A stretch of DNA of 64,000 nucleotides from Cannabis sativa (taxonomy: Eukaryota > Streptophyta > Magnoliopsida > Rosales > Cannabaceae), in NCBI RefSeq assembly GCF_029168945.1, contig NC_083604.1:66790211-66854210 (forward strand). The letters are read 5' to 3'. Of the stretch, positions 33,404 to 44,784 are shown piece after piece. The notes below the pieces were generated by a model. That model searched no databases, was not told the DNA's origin, and was given only the letters and a program-made list of their open reading frames with translations. Both the position numbers and the translations under genes were made by a program. Position 1 is the first letter of the stretch; each line of letters begins with the position of its first letter.

Positions 33404-33577
33404 GTGAATTTATTATTCAATGTTGGAATTTGTCATTATAAGTTCGACAAAAAATTTACCACTCAAAAGAACAATTCTCATTCTCCAAGGGCTTACTTAA
33501 CTGAACAAGAATCCCTTGAAGATAATGATCCTCAAGCTCATGCTACCACCTCTGGTCATGACTTTGGAGATGATATA
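33404..33577 (+). pseudogene. Copia A, gag C-terminal fragment
   Basis: Encodes a short gag tail (HYKFDKKF and a Gln/Ser/His-rich linker typical of the region after the CCHC knuckle). It ends exactly at the ATATA duplication, where the composite begins. Upstream gag is missing. Confidence 0.65.
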
Positions 33578-34010
33578 TGTGACAGTCAGTAGTCCCGTGA
33601 TCCGTAAGGGGAAACACCGGGTAAGCTGTGCAATCCCACACCGCCTGGGAAGGTCAAGTGGGATGATTCTGAGACTGTGTAGGTATGGGACTACACAGTT
33701 GAAGAGAGCTTAAATGGATTGATTGGTACTACCTATGTCAACAAGGTGCATCTTGTTTTTCGGTAGCCCATCTCGAAAGAACTCCACAGTTAAGCGTGCT
33801 TGGCCTGGAGCAATTTCAAGGATGGGTGACCTCCTGGGAAGTTTTCCTAGGATGCGTGTGAGTGAGGACAAAGCACGCTGAAAACACTCGTGTTGGTCTG
33901 TAGGGCCAGTCATCAATCCAGGAAGCAGCTAGAGTGGCGTACTCGTGTATAAGAGCCATTCATTCCGTGGGTGTAAGGACCCAATGGAGGCTTGAAGCGG
34001 GGACGTTACA
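33578..34010 (+). repeat. 5' LTR (433 bp) with 5S rRNA-derived segment
   Basis: Starts TGTGACAGTCAG, ends GGGGACGTTACA. No difference from 44347-44779 was found by eye. It includes a Cassandra-like CAATCCCACACCGCCTGGGA near the start and the 5S-like block at 33746-33860. Confidence 0.92.
33746..33860 (+). ncRNA. 5S rRNA-like sequence in the 5' LTR
   Basis: Matches the 3' two-thirds of plant 5S rRNA, including the RNA polymerase III internal promoter: A box AGTTAAGCGTGCTTGG (33788-33803) and intermediate/C-box block GGATGGGTGACCTCCTGGGA (33820-33839), both fully conserved. The 5' third is diverged. As in Cassandra, this could drive Pol III transcription from inside the LTR. It is not a functional rRNA gene. 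Confidence 0.85.
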
Positions 34011-34028
34011 ATATGGTATCAGAGCAAT
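34011..34028 (+). promoter_or_regulatory. Primer binding site (tRNA-Met type)
   Basis: Follows the LTR directly with ATATGGTATCAGAGC, the usual plant initiator tRNA-Met primer site. The junction GTTACAATATGGTATCAG is shared, base for base, with the Gypsy LTR/TRIM junction at 44269-44286. Confidence 0.8.
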
Positions 34029-34232
34029 ACGGTCCTAAAGAATGTGGTTAGCCCTAACATGTAAAGTTCACCGCCATGAGATGAGCTCGACTCACTGTAC
34101 TGTAAGTGGTTATTACTTATAATTAAGTTGCCTTAAATTTCTGCATGCGAGAGGGTAACATTATTTTCATGTAAAATTGATGATCAAAATGATCTTGATG
34201 TGTTTTGGTTTGTGTGGTTCAGGAGTTTAGAA

Positions 34233-37200
34233 ATGCCTCCTAGAAGGTCAGTTAGAGTGGGTCGAGGTCGAGGTCGAGGCCAAGGCCAAGACCGAGATAG
34301 AGGCCGAGGTGATGGAGGGAGCAATGAACCACCTTAAGCACCACAGGGATGGGAAGAGTGCCTTGCCGCACTGGAAGGAATCATTCATAGGCAGGATGAA
34401 GAACTTCGTCAGCTGAGACGTCAACCGGAGCCGCCAGTCCAAATAAGGCAGGATCCAGAAAATAGAGACCCACCAACTGCAGTGGTATATCCTGCTACAG
34501 AGGCTAGACATGAGTTGTTAGCAGAGAGATTTCGGAAACAACACCCACCTGAGTTTGAGGGAGGCATAGACCCGGTAGTGGCTGAGGAGTGGATAAGTCG
34601 CATAGAAAGCATTTTGTAGATGCTAAGGGTGGATGGGAATGACCGAGTGAAGTGTGCATCTTACATGCTGAGGAAAGATGCTCGTATCTGGTGGGAGGTT
34701 GTGGAACAAACAAAGGATGTAGATACCATGAACTGGGACGATTTCAAAAGGGTCTTTAATGAGAAGTATTATAACTCAGCAGTTCTAGCAGCAAAGGTCG
34801 ATGAATTTACTGGGTTAGTCCAAGGGAGTCTTACTGTGACTGAGTATGCACAAAAATTTGATAGATTGGCGAAATTTGCTCCAGATCTGGTACCTACTGA
34901 TAGAGTGCGAGCACATTGATTTGTGGAAGGCCTGAAACCAATGGTTGCTCGAGATGTGGAAATTGTGTCAAGGGGTCAATTCAGTTCTGCTCAAGTTGTC
35001 GAAATGGCTCTTACGGCTGAGCGGAGTGAAAACAAAATTTGGAAGGAAAATGCTGCCAGGAGAGAATCGAAGAAAGGTGGAGCCAATTCTAATGACCACA
35101 AGAAACGAGGACAGGACCAGTCCGGGCAGCCAAGTCAAGACAAGAGGTACAAAAGTGATAATGACCAACGATTTAATGGCAGCAGTGGGCGAAACATTCC
35201 AGAATGCCCTAAATGTACCAAACGTCATCTCGGCGAGTGTCGCGCAAAAGCATGCTACAAATGTGGAAAAGAAGGACACATCAAACGCAATTACCCACTG
35301 TGGGGACAGACTGGGAACATAGCAGAACCCAAGAAAGATGACAAGTATGTTCCAGCCAGAGTTTTTGCCATCACTCAAGAAGAAGCTGAGGCCAGTCCTT
35401 TGGTTGTATCAGGTCAGATTCCTATGGCCAACACCACTTGTAAAGTTTTGTTTGATTCTGGTGCAACTCATTCCTTTATTGCTAGCACAATTGTTAATCA
35501 TATAAATGCACCGAGTGAATTATTTACTGTGGGGTTTGGGACCATGTTACCATCTGGGGAGGTTGTAATCTCTAGAAATTGGCTTAGGGGTACACCTGTC
35601 AGGATAGATGGTAGAGAATTATTTGTAGACCTGATTGTATTAGATTTATTTGATTTTGATGTAATCTTGGGCATGGATTTTCTTACCAAATATGGAGCAT
35701 CAATTGACTGCAAGCAAAAGAAAGTTGTTTTCACACCAGAAGATGGAGAGACATTCGAGTTCAGGGGGGTAGGAAAGAAACCCCGCACCCCTATTATTTC
35801 GGCAATGAAGGCTGGACAACTATTGCAGCGTGGGTGCTTAGGGTATCTAGTTAATGTGGTTGATGACACCAAGAAAATTGAAAGAAAGCTGGAGGAAACA
35901 CGGGTAGTTGCTGAGTTTCTTGATGTATTTCCAGAGGAGTTACCCGGGTTACCACCACACAGAGATATCGAATTTGTGATAGAATTAGTGTCCGGGACGG
36001 CACCAGTTTCCCGCGCACCATATAGAATGGCACCATCTGAATTGAAAGAACTCAAAATACAGTTGGAAGAGTTGCTTAAGTTAGGGTTTATCAGACCTAG
36101 CTACTCTCCGTGGGGCGCACCAGTTCTATTTGTTAAAAAGAAAGACAGTACTATGAGAATGTGCATAGATTACCGAGAACTGAACAAGGTGACTATAAAG
36201 AATCGGTACCCATTACCGAGGATTGACGACTTGTTTGACCAGCTTCAAGGGAAAAAGGTGTTTTCTAAGATTGATCTTCGTTCAGGATATCATCAGCTAA
36301 GAATCAAAAATGAAGACATACCGAAGACAGCCTTCAGAACGAGATACGGGCATTATGAGTTCATGGTGATGTCATTTGGACTTACAAATGCCCCAGCAGC
36401 TTTTATGGACCTCATGAACCGAGTCTTCAAGGAATATCTGGATCAGTTTGTCATTGTATTCATAGATGATATATTGATTTATTCCAAGACAGAGGAGGAA
36501 CATGAGGAGCACTTACGCTTGACCTTGCAGCGATTGAGAGAACATCAATTGTATGCCAAGTACAAAAAATGTGAGTTCTGGTTGTCCGATGTTGCATTTT
36601 TGGGCCACATTGTCACTAACGGGGGAATAAAAGTAGATCCTGCCAAGGTTGCTGCAGTGAAAGAATGGCCTAGACCAAAGACCGCCTCAGAGGTTCGAAG
36701 CTTTTTGGGTTTAGCAGGCTATTATAGAAGGTTTGTTGAGGGGTTCTTAAAAATAGCAACACCCTTAACAGAATTAACTAGGAAGAATCTAAAATTTTCC
36801 TGGTCATACAAGTGTGAGCAAAGCTTCCAAGAGTTGAAGAGTAGACTTACTTCAGCACCAATCCTTAGTTTACCAACATAAGAGGGACAATTTGCGGTAT
36901 ATTGTGATGCATCTAAACAAGGGTTGGGTTGTGTTCTAATGCAAGAAGGGAAGGTAATTGCTTACGCTTCAAGGCAATTAAAAGAATACGAACAAAGATA
37001 CCTGACACATGACCTAGAATTAGCCGCAGTAGTTTTTGCACTAAAAATTTGGCGTCATTATCTCTATGGAGTGAAATGTGAAATCTACACTGATCATAAG
37101 AGTTTAAAGTACTTTTTCACCCAGAGGGAGTTAAACATGAGGCAGAGGAGGTGGTTGGAGCTAGTCAAAGACTACGACTGCGAGATAATGTACCATCCCG

Positions 37201-38788
37201 GCAAAGCCAATGTGGTAGCGGATGCACTCAGCCGTAGAGGTCCCTGACTAGTTTCCACTTTACAAGGGTATCAAGGGAATTAGTGGAAGACATGGAACGA
37301 GCTGGTATAGAGTTTATTACAGGGCAACTTGCAAAGGTCACACTCCAATCCACTTTGTTAGAAAGAATTAAGGAGGGGCAGACGACAGATCAAAAGCTCA
37401 GTGAACTAAAGTAAGAAATTTTGAATAGTAACGCCAAAGATTATGAAATATCAGACACGGGATTAATTCGGTTCAAGGGACGAATTTATGTGCCCGATAA
37501 TGATGAGCTCAAGAAGGGGATATTGGTAGAAGCTCATACTACACCTTATTCAGTTCCTCCCGGGACCACTAAAATGTACCATGACCTAAAAGCATTGTAT
37601 TGGTGGCCTGGTATGAAAAAGGATGTAGTTGAATTTGTGGCCAAATGCTTAACATGTTAACAAGTCAAAGCAGAGCATCAAAGACCAGCAGGATTATTAC
37701 AACCACTTAAGCTCCCTGAATGGAAGTGGGAAGAGATTTCCATGGATTTTGTGACTGGGTTACCTAAGACTACAAAGCAGCATGACGCCATTTGGGTAGT
37801 TGTGGATAGGTGTACAAAGTCTGCTCATTTTCTACCAGTACGCATGACTTACTCCATGGACCATTTTGCTGAACTTTATGTGAATGAGATTGTGAGATTA
37901 CATGGGGCACCGTATTCTATTATTTGTGATCGATATGCTCGGTTCACTTCATCTTTTTGGGAAAGCTTACAGAGAGCAATGGGAACTCGATTGAAGTTCA
38001 GTACTGCATATCATCCAGAGACAGATGGTTAGACTGAGAGAACAAATCAGATCTTGGAAGATATGTTGAGGGCATGTGTGATAGATTTCCAAGGATCATG
38101 GAGCAAATACTTGCCTTTGATTGAATTTTCTTACAACAACAGCTATCTGTCTACTATCGGGGTAGCACCCTATGAGATGTTGTATGGAAGAAAATGCAGG
38201 TCTCCACTACATTGGGATGAGTTGGGAGAGAACAAACTCCTAGGGCCAGATGCAGTTCAGCACACCAACAAAGCTATTCAGAAGATCAGGGCTAGAATGA
38301 TCACAGCTCAGAGCAGACAGAAATCTTATGCAGACCTGAAGCGGAGGGACATTGAGTTCGAAGGGGGTGATCATGTGTTTCTTCGAGTGACACCACGAAA
38401 AGGACTCTCAATGAAGAGATTTGGCAAGAGAGGGAAACTAAGTCCCAGATATGTTGGTCCATTTCAGATATTGGACAGAGTAGGCAGTGAAGCTTATAGA
38501 ATAGCTTTACCGCCATCATTATCTGGGGTGCACAATGTATTTCATGTATCTCAACTCCGGAAATATGTGTCAGACCCATCGCATGTTTTGAGCTATGAAA
38601 CACTGGGTTTACAGGAAGACTTGTCTTACAATGAGCGCCCGGTAAAAATTCTTGATCAAAAAGATAGAATTTTGAGAAATAAGACAATTACCTTGGTGAA
38701 AGTCCTATGGAGAAATATCGTGGTTGAGGAAGCTACTTGGGAGCTAGAGTCTGATATGCGAGAACATTATCCAGAATTATTTGAGTAA
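34233..38788 (+). pseudogene. Chromovirus (Tekay-like Gypsy) gag-pol, inactivated
   Basis: One reading frame from ATG 34233 to about 37260, then a single frameshift and a second frame to TAA at 38786-38788. Order: Arg/Gly-rich N-terminus, gag, CCHC knuckle with its last Cys replaced by Tyr (near 35284), aspartic protease (FDSGATH, near 35455), RT with FIDD (near 36460), RNase H (36900-37240), integrase with HHCC finger and DDE core (about 37500-38100), and a C-terminal chromodomain (near 38680-38740, ending WELESDM). Stops: 34335 TAA, 34617 TAG, 34917 TGA, 36879 TAA, 37245 TGA, near 37411 TAA, 37658 TAA, 38030 TAG. Most fit C-to-T changes at Gln or Arg codons, as expected from deamination of methylated cytosine. 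It cannot make its own proteins. Confidence 0.92.
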
Positions 38789-38802
38789 AATTTCGGGACG
38801 AA

Positions 38803-38825
38803 ATTTTCTTTTAGAGGGGGATAAT
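38803..38825 (+). promoter_or_regulatory. Gypsy polypurine tract
   Basis: TTTTAGAGGGGGATAAT directly before the long LTR's TGTAATATCC. This is the native plus-strand primer of the chromovirus, so gag-pol and this LTR belong together. Confidence 0.8.
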
Positions 38826-39059
38826 TGTAATATCCGCTAACTCCGAAAGGGTATTTTTTGTAATTTTATTTAGTTGAGAGTATTTTTTTTTATTTTACAT
38901 ATTTATGGATTTAAATATGTATGGGATTATTTTTATGATGATATAATATTTGATTTTATTGGCATGTGCATAATGCCTAATGGATATATATATCTGGATA
39001 TTATTATATGGGTATATTATTATAGTATTATAAATATTATTATTATTATTATTATTAAC

Positions 39060-39093
<34 letters not shown>

Positions 39094-41520
39094 ATTATCA
39101 TTATTATTATTATTATTCTTATTATCATTATTATTACTATTATTATTGTTACTGTTATGCGATATATATGCGCACGTTCGAAATCGAACCGAATTTTTTG
39201 TGGAATGAGAATCGTTCTACTTCGGTTCAATGCGATCTCTTTGTTTGGGTTTAAACACGATAGAAATTAGGTTTTGACCTCTATTTTCGTACACCAAAAA
39301 CAAAGAACGAACGAGAGAGAGTGAAATATACGGCGTATACGATACCGAAAATTTTCGTTTCTTCAAGCGGAGCACAACCTGGGTGAAAGTGGGGGTTTGG
39401 GATCACTTATATACGACCTAAGAAAGCTTTTTAACGTGGTATAAGGAGCAGAAGTCGTCGTTTTGAGATTCGCCATTTTTGAAGCTTCAAAGGTGCGGCT
39501 TGGATATGGACTCGAATTCGAACGTGTTTAAGCTTGTTCTTGGGTCAAGGGAGGTTATATTTGAGTGCATGGGATCCTAAGGATTGTTTTTGACGTAAGA
39601 AAACGAAGCTTTAACGTCTAAAACGAAAATATAACATTTTGACTCCATTAAAGACGGTACATCGCCAACGAAGAAACGACCCCGATCTGCCTTCTCGGAC
39701 CACTTTTCTTGATCGTTTTGAGGTCCTAAGCACTGTGGAGAGCTTCCCCAATCAAAAGGACGCTTCAAGAGCAATCGGAGACAAAGTTACACTTTACCGG
39801 CGACGAAACCGACGAGAACACCGGCGACCGCGTTCTGACCGTTTCTGAGGTGTTTTTCTTAGATATTTTTGTATATTTTGATTCCTTATTTTATTCTAAG
39901 GTGCTTGGTGAAGTTTCATAATTTTCTGAATTTATTTGGAATTATTGTGAATTATTTAGTATAATTAATAGATTAATTATGAAAAATACTTAGGTTGTTC
40001 AGAAAAATCTAGATTTATTTTATATGATGGGCTATGATATATAAACTGTTATAAAATTGGTAGATTGAATTTTCAGGCGATTATGTATTTTTCATGAATT
40101 ATTGATGTTATTTCTTATTTTAATTATGAAAAATATCTAGGTTACTTAGAAAATTCAAAAAAAATTATTTATGACTTAGTAAAGATTATAAACTGTGTTA
40201 GAAGAGTTAGATTCGGTTTTTAATCAATTTTAATATTTTTCATGAATTTGCTTAATTAATGCTCAAGTTAATTATGAAAAATAGATAAGTGTTGTTAAAA
40301 TAGTAAAATGTATTTTTGTAATACCATTTACTGCCTATGATATCAAAAGGAATAGGTTTTATTATTTATTAGTTGTTGTAGGTATTTATTATAATTATTG
40401 GTGATTAATTAACTATTTATTTGAGTTTTAATGAGAATAAATAGTATTTTAGTAAATTTTAGGTAAAAAGGTGTTGTATGAATTTATGTTTTACGTTAAG
40501 AATGTTTGTTTGAGTCCATGCAATATGTTTGTGTGAATCAAAATAATAAATGCTTATGTATGGTGTGTCATACAAGTGAAATGGACCTATGTGTTACGTA
40601 TTTTTACGTAAGTTTCTGTATGAGTTTAGAGATTCATACTTGAATGTATTTTGAGTGTATTATTGTGTTAATGAATGTTTAGGATCTTGTTCTCAACAAG
40701 GAATTTTGTTGAGGTGCTCGAGGTAGCAAGTGTGGTCTTAGCAACTGAGGTAAGAAGAGTGGACATCTGTACACAGGGTGTATGTTATGCATACAACTTG
40801 GGATGGGTTGCTATTTAATTTGATTGTGTTGTGATTTCCTTATATTTTGTGAGCATCGTTAGCATGAGAATAATATTAGGGTCTTGCTGCTTGTGTGAGC
40901 ATAACACTTGCAGGTTATGACTTTATCATGGGTGAGTACAACTTATGGTAATTAATTGCCCTGTTAATTGCCAAGTGTGTGAATAACACAAGGCAGGGTA
41001 GGTTACCTCATGTCTGATCAACATGAGAGAATAGTTGATTATCGTATGTGAGTATAATGTGCGGTATGAGACTTGATGTGTGCATGTGAGAACAACATGC
41101 GTTGTGGATATATTTATGGAATGTGAATTACTGTTGATTAATATTAAAGAGTAAATTATGTCAAGTAACTAGTTAGGAGGGTTATGTCCTACATAGCTCT
41201 TCTTACTGGGCGTTAGCTCACGGGTACTCTGTGTGCAGGTAAGGGTAAGGCTAAGCAGTGAGAATGAAGAGCTCGAGGCGTGGACCGCATGTTAGGGGGC
41301 TGGCACAGTATTTTGCTTTTAATGTTTTTAATTTGTAAACATTGTGAAACTGTTATTTTGATTTAACTAGTTCTTATTTAAGTTTACGGTACTAAAAGTA
41401 TTTGGTTTTAAACAGTGAGATCTCATGCTTAGATATTTTTTTTCAATAAAGAAGTATTTTATTGTCTTTATCTTATTAAATTGTTTTATACGGACTATCC
41501 TATGTGACATCTCGGGAAAT
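38826..41520 (+). mobile_element. Long Gypsy LTR, copy 1 (3' LTR, end clipped)
   Basis: Starts TGTAATATCCGC after the purine tract. It matches copy 2 at roughly 99% by eye but stops at CGGGAAAT, lacking the terminal GGGGTGTTACA. Contains (ATT)n runs at 39030-39150. The exon-like GC-richer stretch at 39640-39850 is LTR leader, not a gene. Confidence 0.88.
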
Positions 41521-41528
41521 CAGGTAAT
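41521..41528 (+). other. LTR-LTR junction, 8 bp
   Basis: CAGGTAAT joins the clipped end of copy 1 to the intact start of copy 2. Its last bases (GGTAAT) resemble those before copy 1 (GGATAAT), so it may retain primer-side nucleotides as in two-LTR circle junctions. Confidence 0.6.
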
Positions 41529-41742
41529 TGTAATATCCGCTAACTCCGAAAGGGTATTTTTTGTAATTTTATTTAGCTGAGAGTATTTTTTTTTTTATTT
41601 TACATATTTATGGATTTAAATATGTATGAGATTATTTTTATGATGATATAATATTTGATTTTATTGGCATGTGCATTAATGCCTAATGGATATATATATA
41701 TCTGGATATTATTATATGAGTATATTATTATATTATTATAAA

Positions 41743-41825
<83 letters not shown>

Positions 41826-44274
41826 ATTATCATTATTATCATTATTATTATTATTATTCTTATTATCATTATTATTACTATTATTATTGTTACTGTTATG
41901 CGATATATATGCGCACGTTCAAAATCGAACCGAATTTTTTGTGGAATGAGAATCGTTCCACTTCGATTCAATGCGATCTCTTTGTTTGGGTTTAAACACG
42001 ATAGAAATTAGGTTTTGACCTCTATTTTCGTACACCAAAAACAGAGAACGAACGAGAGAGAGTGAAATATACGGCGTATACGATACTAAAAATTTTCGTT
42101 TCTTCAAGCGGAGCGCAACCTGGGTGAAAGTGGGGGTTTGGGATCACTTATATACGACCTAAGAAAGCTTTTTAACGTGGTATAAGGAGCAGAAGTCATC
42201 GTTTTGAGATTCGCCATTTTTGAAGCTTCAAAGATGCGGCTTGGATACGGACTCGAATTCGAACGTGTTTAAGCTTGTTCTTGGGTCAAGGGAGGTTATA
42301 TTTGAGTGCATGGGATCCTAAGGATTGTTTTTGACGTAAAAAAACGAAGCTTTAACGTCCAAAACGAAAATCTAACATTTTGACTCCATTAAAGACGGTA
42401 CACCGCCAACGAAGAAGACGACCCCGATCTGCCTTCTCGGACCACTTTTCTTGATCGTTTTGAGGTCCTAAGCACTGTGGAGAGCTTCCCCAATCAAAAG
42501 GACGCTTCAAGAGCAATCGGAGACAAAGTTACACTTTACCGGCGACGAAACCGACGAGAACACCGGCGACCGCGTTCTGACCGTTTCTGAGGTGTTTTTC
42601 TTAGATATTTTTGTATATTTTGATTCCTTATTTTATTCTAAGGTGCTTGGTGAAGTTTCATAATTTTCTGAATTTATTTGGAATTATTGTGAATTATTTA
42701 GTATAATTCATAGATTAATTATGAAAAATACTTAGGTTGTTCAGAAAAATCTAGATTTATTTTATATAATGGGCTATCATATATAAACTGTTATAAAATT
42801 GGTAGATTGAATTTTCAGGCGATTATGTATTTTTCATGAATTATTGATGTTATTTCTTATTTTAATTATGAAAAATACCTAGGTTACTTAGAAAATTCAA
42901 AAAAAATTATTTATGACTTAGTACAGATTATAAACTGTGTTAGAAGAGTTAGATTCGGTTTTTAATCAATTTTGGTATTTTTCATGAATTTGCTTAATTA
43001 ATGCTCAAGTTAATTATGAAAAATGGATAAGTGTTGTTAAAATAGTAAAATGTATTTTTGTAATACCATTTACTGCCTATGATATCAAAAGGAATAGGTT
43101 TTATTATTTATTAGTTGTTGTAGGTATTTATTATAATTATTGGTGATTAATTAACTATTTATTTGAGTTTTAATGAGAATAAATAGTATTTTAGTAAATT
43201 TTAGGTAAAAAGGTGTTGTATGAATTTATGTTTTATGTTAAGAATGTTTGTTTGAGTCCATGCAATATGTTTGTGTGAATCAAAATAATAAATGCTTATG
43301 TATGGTGTGTCATGCAAGTGAAATGGACCTATGTGTTACGTATTTTTACGTAAGTTTCTGTATGAGTTTAGAGATTCATACTTGAATGTATTTTGAGTGT
43401 ATTATTGTGTTAATGAATGTTTAGGATCTTGTTCTCAACAAGGAATTTCGTTGAGGTGCTCGAGGTAGCAAGTGTGGTCTTAGCAACTGAGGTAAGAAGA
43501 GTGGACATCTGTACACAGGGTGTATGTTATGCATACAACTTGGGATGGGTTGCTATTTAATTTGATTGTGTTGTGATTTCCTTATATTTTGTGAGCATCG
43601 TTAGCATGAGAATAATATTAGGGTCTTGCTGCTTGTGTGAGCATAACACTTGCAGGTTATGACTTTATCATGAGTGAGTACAACTCATGGTAATTAATTG
43701 CCCTGTTAATTGCCAAGTGTGAGAATAACACAAGGCAGGGTAGGTTACCTCATGTCTGATCAACATGAGAGAATAGTTGATTATCGTATGTGAGTATAAT
43801 GTGCGGTATGAGACTTGATGTGTGCATGTGAGAACAACATGCGTTGTGGATATATTTATGGAATGTGAATTACTGTTGATTAATATTAAAGAGTAAATTA
43901 TGTCAAGTAACTAGTTAGGAGGGTTATGTCCTACATAGCTCTTCTTACTGGGCGTTAGCTCACGGGTACTCTGTGTGCAGGTAAGGGTAAGGCTAAGCAG
44001 TGAGAATGAAGAGCTCGAGGCGTGGACCGCATGTTAGGGGGCTGCACAGTATTTTGCTTTTAATGTTTTTAATTGTTAAACATTGTGAAACTGTTATTTT
44101 GATTTAACTAGTTCTTATTTAAGTTTACGGTACTAAAAGTATTTTGTTTTAAACAGTGAGATCTCATGCTTAGATATTTTTTTTTCAATAAAGAAGTATT
44201 TTATTGTCTTCATCTTATTAAATTGTTTTATACGGACTATCCTATGTGACATCTCGGGAAATTGGGGTGTTACA
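41529..44274 (+). mobile_element. Long Gypsy LTR, copy 2 (complete)
   Basis: 2,746 bp from TGTAATATCC to GGGGTGTTACA. It differs from copy 1 by about 1% scattered changes plus longer (ATT)n runs (41740-41890). In a normal element this LTR would be followed by its own primer site and gag; here the TRIM internal domain follows. Confidence 0.9.
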
Positions 44275-44346
44275 ATATGGTATCAGGGCCTTGACCCAGC
44301 CGGAAGTGTGGTCGACGAGGACGTCGAACCCCGTAAGGGGGGTGAT
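44275..44346 (+). other. TRIM internal domain (primer site to purine tract)
   Basis: 72 bp: ATATGGTATCAGGGCC (tRNA-Met primer site with one change), a short GC-rich spacer, and GTAAGGGGGGTGAT, a purine tract touching the 3' 5S LTR. It has the size and layout of a whole gene-less TRIM interior, so an ordinary TRIM seems to be complete around the inserted chromovirus. Confidence 0.8.
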
Positions 44347-44779
44347 TGTGACAGTCAGTAGTCCCGTGATCCGTAAGGGGAAACACCGGGTAAGCTGTGC
44401 AATCCCACACCGCCTGGGAAGGTCAAGTGGGATGATTCTGAGACTGTGTAGGTATGGGACTACACAGTTGAAGAGAGCTTAAATGGATTGATTGGTACTA
44501 CCTATGTCAACAAGGTGCATCTTGTTTTTCGGTAGCCCATCTCGAAAGAACTCCACAGTTAAGCGTGCTTGGCCTGGAGCAATTTCAAGGATGGGTGACC
44601 TCCTGGGAAGTTTTCCTAGGATGCGTGTGAGTGAGGACAAAGCACGCTGAAAACACTCGTGTTGGTCTGTAGGGCCAGTCATCAATCCAGGAAGCAGCTA
44701 GAGTGGCGTACTCGTGTATAAGAGCCATTCATTCCGTGGGTGTAAGGACCCAATGGAGGCTTGAAGCGGGGACGTTACA
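44347..44779 (+). repeat. 3' LTR (433 bp) with 5S rRNA-derived segment
   Basis: Same sequence as 33578-34010 by eye, with the 5S-like block at 44515-44629. Followed by the ATATA duplication and the resumed Copia A frame. Confidence 0.92.
44515..44629 (+). ncRNA. 5S rRNA-like sequence in the 3' LTR
   Basis: Second copy of the 5S-derived block with intact Pol III A box (44557-44572) and C-box region (44589-44608). Any transcript starting here would read out of the element into Copia A. Confidence 0.85.
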
Positions 44780-44784
44780 ATATA

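Larger units (their letters stand above)
33578..44779 (+). mobile_element. Composite element: 5S-containing TRIM LTRs enclosing a chromovirus
   Basis: An 11,202-bp unit flanked by perfect ATATA duplications (33573-33577 and 44780-44784). Layout: 433-bp 5S-type LTR, tRNA-Met primer site, chromovirus gag-pol, purine tract, long Gypsy LTR (lacking its last bases), 8 bp, a second long Gypsy LTR, then a 72-bp TRIM internal domain with its own primer site and purine tract, and the second 433-bp LTR. The outer LTRs look identical. LTRs carrying 5S rRNA sequence are known from the TRIM family Cassandra, which is under 1 kb and has no genes. Enclosing a full chromovirus is not something I know described. 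The simplest origin is recombination of a two-LTR Gypsy circle into a TRIM at their shared LTR/primer-site sequence. Confidence 0.85.

Noticed and set aside
33746..33860. Functional 5S rRNA gene
   Set aside because: Only the promoter-containing two-thirds are conserved; the 5' third and terminal stem are diverged, and it sits in an LTR.
33710..33916. Antisense ORF duplicated in both 5S LTRs
   Set aside because: Identical only because the LTRs are. It runs antisense through the 5S rRNA-derived block, so it is not a protein gene.
38874..39254. Tyr/Ile-rich ORF in the long Gypsy LTR
   Set aside because: Encoded by (ATT)n microsatellite expansions.
39639..39848. Arg-rich ORF in the long Gypsy LTR
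   Set aside because: Lies wholly in the LTR leader. The other LTR copy breaks it, and no domain is visible.
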